Assembly (NCBI GenBank): GCA_027489915.1
Contig: JAIXZB010000055.1
Coordinates: 1-8,529 of the forward strand
DNA length: 8,529 nucleotides
From: Rickettsiales bacterium
GTDB taxonomy: Bacteria > Pseudomonadota > Alphaproteobacteria > Rickettsiales > UBA3002
Direction: 5' to 3'
Made by a program: the position numbers and the translations under genes. Shown piece after piece: positions 4,572-8,529 of the stretch. Position 1 is the stretch's first letter. Each line of letters begins with the position of its first letter. The notes below the pieces were generated by a model, which was not told the DNA's origin, did no database searches, and saw nothing but the letters and a program-made list of their open reading frames with translations.

Positions 4572-7480
4572 CCTTTAGCTTTAGCAGGTTTATCTTTTTC
4601 CGCTTTTGCTTTGGGTTTGGTTGCAAGCAACGGCAACAGGTAGCGCCCCGTAACGCTGGATTTATTTGTTGCTACTTCCTCAGGTGTGCCAATTGCCACC
4701 ACATGCCCACCTTTATTGCCACCACCTGGGCCAATATCGATAATATGATCGGCGGTTTTGATGACATCAAGGTTGTGTTCGATAATCACAATCGTGTTCC
4801 CAGAATCCACCAGCTTCTGAATCACATGCAGCAGTTTTTGGATATCTTCGCTGTGCAGTCCCGTAGTTGGCTCATCTAGAATATAAAGCGTTTTACCCGT
4901 TGCGCGTTTACTGAGTTCTTTGGCAAGCTTAATGCGCTGCGCTTCACCGCCAGAAAGGGTGGTGGCCGATTGCCCAAGTTTAATATAGCCAAGACCAACT
5001 TCGCTCATTGCTACAAGTTTTTCACGAATGGCGGGGTTGGCGTGGAAAAATTCCACCGCTTCATCCACCGTCATCCCCAGCACATCGGCAATGGATTTAT
5101 CTTTGTAGCGCACCTCTAACGTTTCGCGGTTATAGCGCGCGCCTTTACATTGATCGCATATCACATACACATCTGGCAGAAAATGCATCTCGATTTTAAT
5201 CATTCCGTCACCCTGACATGCCTCGCAACGTCCACCTTTCACGTTGAAGGAAAAACGCCCAGGCTGGTAGCCGCGCGATTTTGACTCGGGAAGTGCCGTG
5301 AACCAATCACGAATCGGAGAGAATGCACCAGTGTAGGTGACAGGGTTCGAGCGTGGTGTGCGGCCTATGGGCGATTGATCGATTTCGATGATTTTATCTA
5401 TATGCTCAAGCCCTTCGATGCGCTTATGAGCGCCCGGTGAATGTTTGCCGCCATGCAAACGTTTGGCGACTGCTTTGTAGAGCGTTTCAATCACCAAACT
5501 CGATTTACCACCACCTGACACACCCGATACCACCGTAAGTAGGCCGAGTGGAATTTCCACATCGACATTCTGCAGGTTATTAGCACTCGCTCCAGTAATT
5601 TTAATGCGCCGCGATTTGCTTGGTTGGCGGCGCTGTTTTGGCACTGGAATAAAACGCTCGCCTGAGAGGTATTTACCTGTGATGCTGTCTTTATTTTTCA
5701 TGATTTGCGCCAAGGTGCCTTTGGCAATCACATGCCCACCCAGCACGCCAGCACCCGGACCCATATCGACAATAAAATCCGCTTTGCGCATGGTGTCTTC
5801 GTCATGTTCCACCACAATCACGGTATTGCCTAAGCTGCGCAGATGCTCGAGTGTAAGCAGCAAGCGGTCATTATCGCACTGGTGCAGGCCGATAGAAGGC
5901 TCATCAAGTACATAAAGCACACCCGATAACCCCGACCCAATTTGCGAGGCGAGACGGATACGCTGTGATTCCCCGCCAGATAATGTACCCGATTCACGGG
6001 CAAGTGTAAGGTAGTCAAGTCCAACATTATTTAAGAAGCCCAAACGCGCGCGGATTTCTTTGAGAATTTTATCCGAAATATGGATGTGTTTTTCCGAGAG
6101 CAAATCAGTGAGTGCAAGGAACCATTGATTGGCTTCTTCGATGGTCATCGCAGTAACTTCCGCAATGGTTTTGCTGCCAACCTTAACGCACAATGCTTCT
6201 GGCTTCAGACGCGCGCCATGGCAGGTCTCGCATGCGTTTATGGATTGGAATTTGCCCATCTCCTCACGTGTCCATTCCGATTCGGTTTCGTTGTAGCGGC
6301 GTTGCAGATTCCCGATAACACCTTCAAACGGCTTATGGCTCGCAAAGGTGCGCACACCATCGAAATAACTGAGCTTGATAGGTTCATCGCCAGAGCCGTG
6401 AAGAATGATGTGCTGAATGGCGGGTGATAATTCACCATATGGCGTGTGCATGCTGAATTTGTAATGGCGCGCAAGCCCTTCAAGTGCCTGCACATAAAAT
6501 TTTGCGTGCCCAGAATCCCACGGCGCAATAGCGCCTTGCGAGAGGGATTTATTGTGGTCGGGCACAACAAGTCCCTCATCGAAGAACGTTTGTGTGCCTA
6601 GTCCATCGCATTCTGGGCAGGCACCAAACGGGCTGTTAAACGAAAACAGACGTGGTTCAATTTCTTCCAGCGTGAAGCCCGAAACGGGGCAAGCAAACTT
6701 GGCAGAAAGCGTGATGATATCGCCTACTTTATGCTTAGGCTTTTTCGCTCCCTCAGGCAGCCCAACGATTTCAACCTGAATAAGCCCATCGGTGATTTTG
6801 AGCGCGGTCTCGATGCTATCGGGCAAGCGATTGCCAAGCTCTGGCGTTACCTTAATACGATCCACCACCACGGCAATATCGTGCTTTTTGTTTTTATCGA
6901 GCGAGGGTAGCTCATCCATCTCATGCAGCTCGCCATCGATTTTAACGCGGGTGAAGCCTTTTTTCTGCAAGGCCTGCAATTCCTTGCGGTGCTCGCCTTT
7001 CTGACCACGTGAGATGGGCGCAAGCAAATGCAGTTTGGTTTCTTTAGGTAGCGCTAAAATAGTATCCACCATCTGTGTTATGGTCTGGCTCTCAATAGGC
7101 AAGCCCGTTGCGGGCGAGTAAGGAATGCCAATGCGCGCATACAGCAGGCGCAGATAATCATAGATTTCAGTGACCGTTCCGACAGTAGAGCGCGGATTGC
7201 GCGAGGTGGTTTTCTGATCAATCGCAATGGCAGGTGACAACCCTTCGATGGATTCCACATCGGGCTTATCTTGCACGTTCAAGAACTGACGTGCATAGGC
7301 AGAAAGAGACTCGACATAACGGCGCTGGCCTTCGGCATAAAGCGTATCGAAAGCAAGGCTTGATTTACCTGAACCTGAGAGCCCTGTGATAACAATAAGC
7401 TTGTCTTTAGGCAGGTCGATATCGACGTTTTTGAGGTTATGTTGTTTAGCACCGCGAATGCTGATGACGTCACGTTCCAT
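4556..7480 (-). CDS. uvrA: UvrABC excinuclease subunit A
   Basis: UvrA is the dimeric ABC-type ATPase that finds bulky DNA lesions and loads UvrB in nucleotide excision repair. The 974-residue protein carries both ATPase modules: Walker A GLSGSGKSS (33-41), signature LSGGE (500-504) and Walker B LDEPSIGL (525-532); then Walker A GVSGGGKSS (653-661), signature LSGGE (842-846) and LDEPTTGL (868-875). Zinc module 2 is intact (C752, C755, C775, C778). In module 1 only C264, C288 and C291 are Cys; the second position is Ser (CPVSG). Another CxxC is at 417-420. The C terminus is a Lys/Ala-rich tail. I chose the ATG at 7480, not the in-frame ATG 17 codons upstream, because AAGGAA lies just before it and MERDVISIRGAKQHNLKNVD matches the family N terminus. 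It diverges from ssb and converges, 3 bp apart, with the membrane-protein gene. Confidence 0.97.
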   Translation of the reverse strand: MERDVISIRGAKQHNLKNVDIDLPKDKLIVITGLSGSGKSSLAFDTLYAEGQRRYVESLSAYARQFLNVQDKPDVESIEGLSPAIAIDQKTTSRNPRSTVGTVTEIYDYLRLLYARIGIPYSPATGLPIESQTITQMVDTILALPKETKLHLLAPISRGQKGEHRKELQALQKKGFTRVKIDGELHEMDELPSLDKNKKHDIAVVVDRIKVTPELGNRLPDSIETALKITDGLIQVEIVGLPEGAKKPKHKVGDIITLSAKFACPVSGFTLEEIEPRLFSFNSPFGACPECDGLGTQTFFDEGLVVPDHNKSLSQGAIAPWDSGHAKFYVQALEGLARHYKFSMHTPYGELSPAIQHIILHGSGDEPIKLSYFDGVRTFASHKPFEGVIGNLQRRYNETESEWTREEMGKFQSINACETCHGARLKPEALCVKVGSKTIAEVTAMTIEEANQWFLALTDLLSEKHIHISDKILKEIRARLGFLNNVGLDYLTLARESGTLSGGESQRIRLASQIGSGLSGVLYVLDEPSIGLHQCDNDRLLLTLEHLRSLGNTVIVVEHDEDTMRKADFIVDMGPGAGVLGGHVIAKGTLAQIMKNKDSITGKYLSGERFIPVPKQRRQPSKSRRIKITGASANNLQNVDVEIPLGLLTVVSGVSGGGKSSLVIETLYKAVAKRLHGGKHSPGAHKRIEGLEHIDKIIEIDQSPIGRTPRSNPVTYTGAFSPIRDWFTALPESKSRGYQPGRFSFNVKGGRCEACQGDGMIKIEMHFLPDVYVICDQCKGARYNRETLEVRYKDKSIADVLGMTVDEAVEFFHANPAIREKLVAMSEVGLGYIKLGQSATTLSGGEAQRIKLAKELSKRATGKTLYILDEPTTGLHSEDIQKLLHVIQKLVDSGNTIVIIEHNLDVIKTADHIIDIGPGGGNKGGHVVAIGTPEEVATNKSSVTGRYLLPLLATKPKAKAEKDKPAKAKGKKAA

Positions 7481-7485
7481 GGGTA

Positions 7486-7491
7486 TTCCTT
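7486..7491 (-). promoter_or_regulatory. uvrA Shine-Dalgarno site
   Basis: AAGGAA on the minus strand (7491-7486) lies 5 nt before the ATG at 7480-7478. It decides the uvrA start in favour of this ATG over the in-frame ATG at 7531, which would add 17 residues unlike the family N terminus. Confidence 0.75.
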
Positions 7492-7507
7492 TTGAAAAAG
7501 AGCGCGC

Positions 7508-7513
7508 AGTATA
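7508..7513 (-). promoter_or_regulatory. Candidate -10 box for uvrA
   Basis: TATACT on the minus strand (7513-7508) matches TATAAT at 5 of 6 positions. Transcription would start near 7501, leaving about 20 nt of leader that includes the Shine-Dalgarno. I see no good -35 box 16-18 bp upstream. Confidence 0.35.
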
Positions 7514-7567
7514 AGGGGGAGCGTCGCGCATAGATAGTGCAATCTTGAGCTGAAAGGATGAATTTTT

Positions 7568-7630
7568 GGACAGGATATCTTCAAGAAAATCCTAGCGCGC
7601 ACGCGCAAACTCCGCCTATAATATCCGTCC
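7568..7630. repeat. Interrupted inverted repeat over the ssb promoter
   Basis: GGACAGGATAT (7568-7578) is the reverse complement of ATATCCGTCC (7621-7630) apart from one extra A, giving 10 matching pairs separated by 42 bp. The right arm overlaps the TATAAT box of ssb. It might be two half-sites for a DNA-binding protein in the uvrA/ssb divergent region, or chance. Confidence 0.3.
7617..7622 (+). promoter_or_regulatory. -10 box of the ssb promoter
   Basis: This is an exact TATAAT. Transcription would begin near 7629 and leave a leader of about 32 nt before the ATG at 7661. The -35 region (about 7594-7599, AGCGCG) does not match the consensus, so the promoter may depend on an activator or on other contacts. 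Confidence 0.5.
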
Positions 7631-7650
7631 ATTGCACAAAAACAGATGTT

Positions 7651-7655
7651 AGGAG
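7651..7655 (+). promoter_or_regulatory. ssb Shine-Dalgarno site
   Basis: AGGAG lies 5 nt before the ATG at 7661. It decides the ssb start: an in-frame ATG at 7646 would place this site inside the coding region and add five residues not typical of SSB. Confidence 0.8.
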
Positions 7656-7660
7656 CAGTT

Positions 7661-8128
7661 ATGGCTGGAAGTATCAATAAAGTGATTTTGGTCGGAAACC
7701 TAGGAAAAGACCCAGAAATCCGAGCCACACAAGATGGCCGCGAGATTGCAAACCTAACCATTGCAACCTCCGATAGCTGGAAAGACAAAGCATCGGGCGA
7801 GCGCAAGGAAAAAACCGAATGGCACCGTGTGGTTATTTTGAATGATAACCTTGTGACGGTGGCAAAAAACTACCTCAAGAAAGGCCAGAAAGTATATCTG
7901 GAAGGCGCGATTCAAACCCGCAAATGGCAGGATAAAGATGGTCAGGATCGCTATTCTACCGAAGTGGTACTTCAGGGATATGGCAGCAACCTCACCATGC
8001 TTGATCGCCCTGCGGGTGAACGCTCTGGCGGAGGGCGCGATGAGTACTCTCAAGAGCCAAGCTACCAGTCTGCGCCGCGCGCTTCTAAGCCTGTGCCAGA
8101 ACAGCTCGATGATGAAATTCCATTTTAA
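7661..8128 (+). CDS. ssb: Single-stranded DNA-binding protein
   Basis: SSB coats single-stranded DNA during replication, recombination and repair, usually as a tetramer. The 155-residue protein starts MAGSINKVILVGNLGKDPEI, the family N terminus. The OB fold covers about 1-113, with TEWHRVV (52-58), AKNYLKKGQKVYLEG (68-82) and QDRYSTEVV (95-103) as recognisable strands. A short Gly/Ser/Pro-rich linker (about 116-147) leads to the acidic C-terminal tip DDEIPF, through which SSB recruits partner proteins. The linker is short compared with E. coli SSB. The ATG at 7661 is supported by AGGAG. It is divergent from uvrA across 180 bp, the arrangement also known in enterobacteria. I find no GTTC-N7-GTTC LexA box of the alphaproteobacterial type in that gap. 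Confidence 0.97.
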   Translation: MAGSINKVILVGNLGKDPEIRATQDGREIANLTIATSDSWKDKASGERKEKTEWHRVVILNDNLVTVAKNYLKKGQKVYLEGAIQTRKWQDKDGQDRYSTEVVLQGYGSNLTMLDRPAGERSGGGRDEYSQEPSYQSAPRASKPVPEQLDDEIPF

Positions 8129-8136
8129 TGCACCCA

Positions 8137-8164
8137 CGTTATTTCAGGTTTCACTGAGATAACG
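8137..8164 (+). promoter_or_regulatory. Strong hairpin between ssb and dapF
   Basis: CGTTATTTCAG (8137-8147) pairs with CTGAGATAACG (8154-8164) over 11 bp, with a single G-T wobble and a GTTTCA loop. No T-tract follows on either strand, so it is not a standard intrinsic terminator. Its end touches the purine-rich GGAAAG (8164-8169) before dapF. It could protect the ssb mRNA 3' end, partly separate ssb from dapF expression, or act as a protein-binding palindrome. Confidence 0.5.
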
Positions 8165-8175
8165 GAAAGATAGCC

Positions 8176-8529
8176 ATGACCTTTACGTTTCTGAAAATGC
8201 ACGGTGCGGGCAACGACTTTGTAGTTGTTGATTGCCGTAACAGCTTGTCTATAGATGCCAAACAAGCAGCCATGCTTGCAGACAGGCGCTTTGGCGTTGG
8301 GTGCGATCAGGTGGTAGCACTCGAGAAATCGTCTAAAGCCGATGTGTTCATGCGCCTGTTCAATGCAGATGGCAGTGAGGTCGGTGCGTGCGGCAATGCA
8401 AGCCGTTGCATAGCCCAGCTGATAATGGATGAAACGGGCAAAACTGAAGTGACCATTGAAACCTTAGCGGGCGTATTGCAATCAAGCCGCGCTGAAAATG
8501 GTATTACAGTGGATATGGGTGAACCCAAA
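8176..8529 (+). CDS. dapF: Diaminopimelate epimerase, 3' end beyond the window
   Basis: DapF is the cofactor-independent epimerase that converts LL- to meso-diaminopimelate for lysine and peptidoglycan synthesis. The 118 codons seen, without a stop, begin MTFTFLKMHGAGNDFVVVDC. They include the typical KMHGAGNDF substrate-binding segment (7-15), RRFGVGCDQ (37-45), and FNADGSEVGACGNASRC (63-79), in which the Cys of ACGN (Cys73) should be the first catalytic Cys. The second catalytic Cys lies in the missing C-terminal half. The start ATG at 8176 has GGAAAG upstream at a slightly long distance. It lies 47 bp after ssb on the same strand, separated by a hairpin, so it may be cotranscribed with ssb. 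Confidence 0.95.
   Translation, partial: MTFTFLKMHGAGNDFVVVDCRNSLSIDAKQAAMLADRRFGVGCDQVVALEKSSKADVFMRLFNADGSEVGACGNASRCIAQLIMDETGKTEVTIETLAGVLQSSRAENGITVDMGEPK

Noticed and set aside
5604..7260. Open frames of 60-115 codons opposite or alongside uvrA.
   Set aside because: The uvrA frame is intact and conserved throughout; these show no ribosome sites or recognisable motifs.
7481..7531. Longer uvrA start at 7531 adding 17 residues.
   Set aside because: The ATG at 7480 has the ribosome site and begins the conserved UvrA N terminus; the upstream frame also crosses the likely -10 box.

Overview
The window looks like core chromosome of an alphaproteobacterium with roughly balanced GC. The main evidence is gene order and protein style. 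ffh is followed by rpsP, Ffh carries the G4 variant TRTDGDGRGG, UvrA has CPVSG in place of the first zinc CxxC, S16 has a long Ala-rich tail, and xseB, an ispA-type prenyl synthase and tlyA form one cluster. These lineage calls come from memory of the families, not from a search.

Layout. Minus strand, 1-1927: ffh (signal recognition particle GTPase) is followed by rpsP (ribosomal protein S16), which runs off the left edge. A 240-bp divergent intergenic region (1928-2167) holds most of the non-coding signals: a promoter that would give a leaderless ffh mRNA, a minus-strand intrinsic-terminator-like hairpin just upstream of it, a Fur-box-like palindrome and a second hairpin. Plus strand, 2168-4552: a compact cluster of xseB (exonuclease VII small subunit), ispA-type farnesyl diphosphate synthase, tlyA (rRNA 2'-O-methyltransferase, TTG start) and a small membrane protein overlapping the tlyA stop. 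Minus strand, 4556-7480: uvrA, convergent with the cluster and only 3 bp from it. A 180-bp divergent promoter region separates uvrA from ssb on the plus strand (7661-8128). An 11-bp-stem hairpin follows ssb, and then dapF (diaminopimelate epimerase) runs off the right edge.

Functions. The genes serve housekeeping roles: protein targeting and translation (ffh, rpsP, tlyA), DNA repair and single-strand DNA metabolism (xseB, uvrA, ssb), isoprenoid chain synthesis (ispA), and lysine/peptidoglycan precursor synthesis (dapF). The uvrA/ssb divergent pair is an old bacterial arrangement linking repair genes.

I found no mobile element, CRISPR array, tRNA/rRNA gene or obvious novel multi-gene system. 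There is no gene-free stretch over 300 bp. The parts most worth a second look are the non-coding signals between ffh and xseB and the hairpin before dapF.
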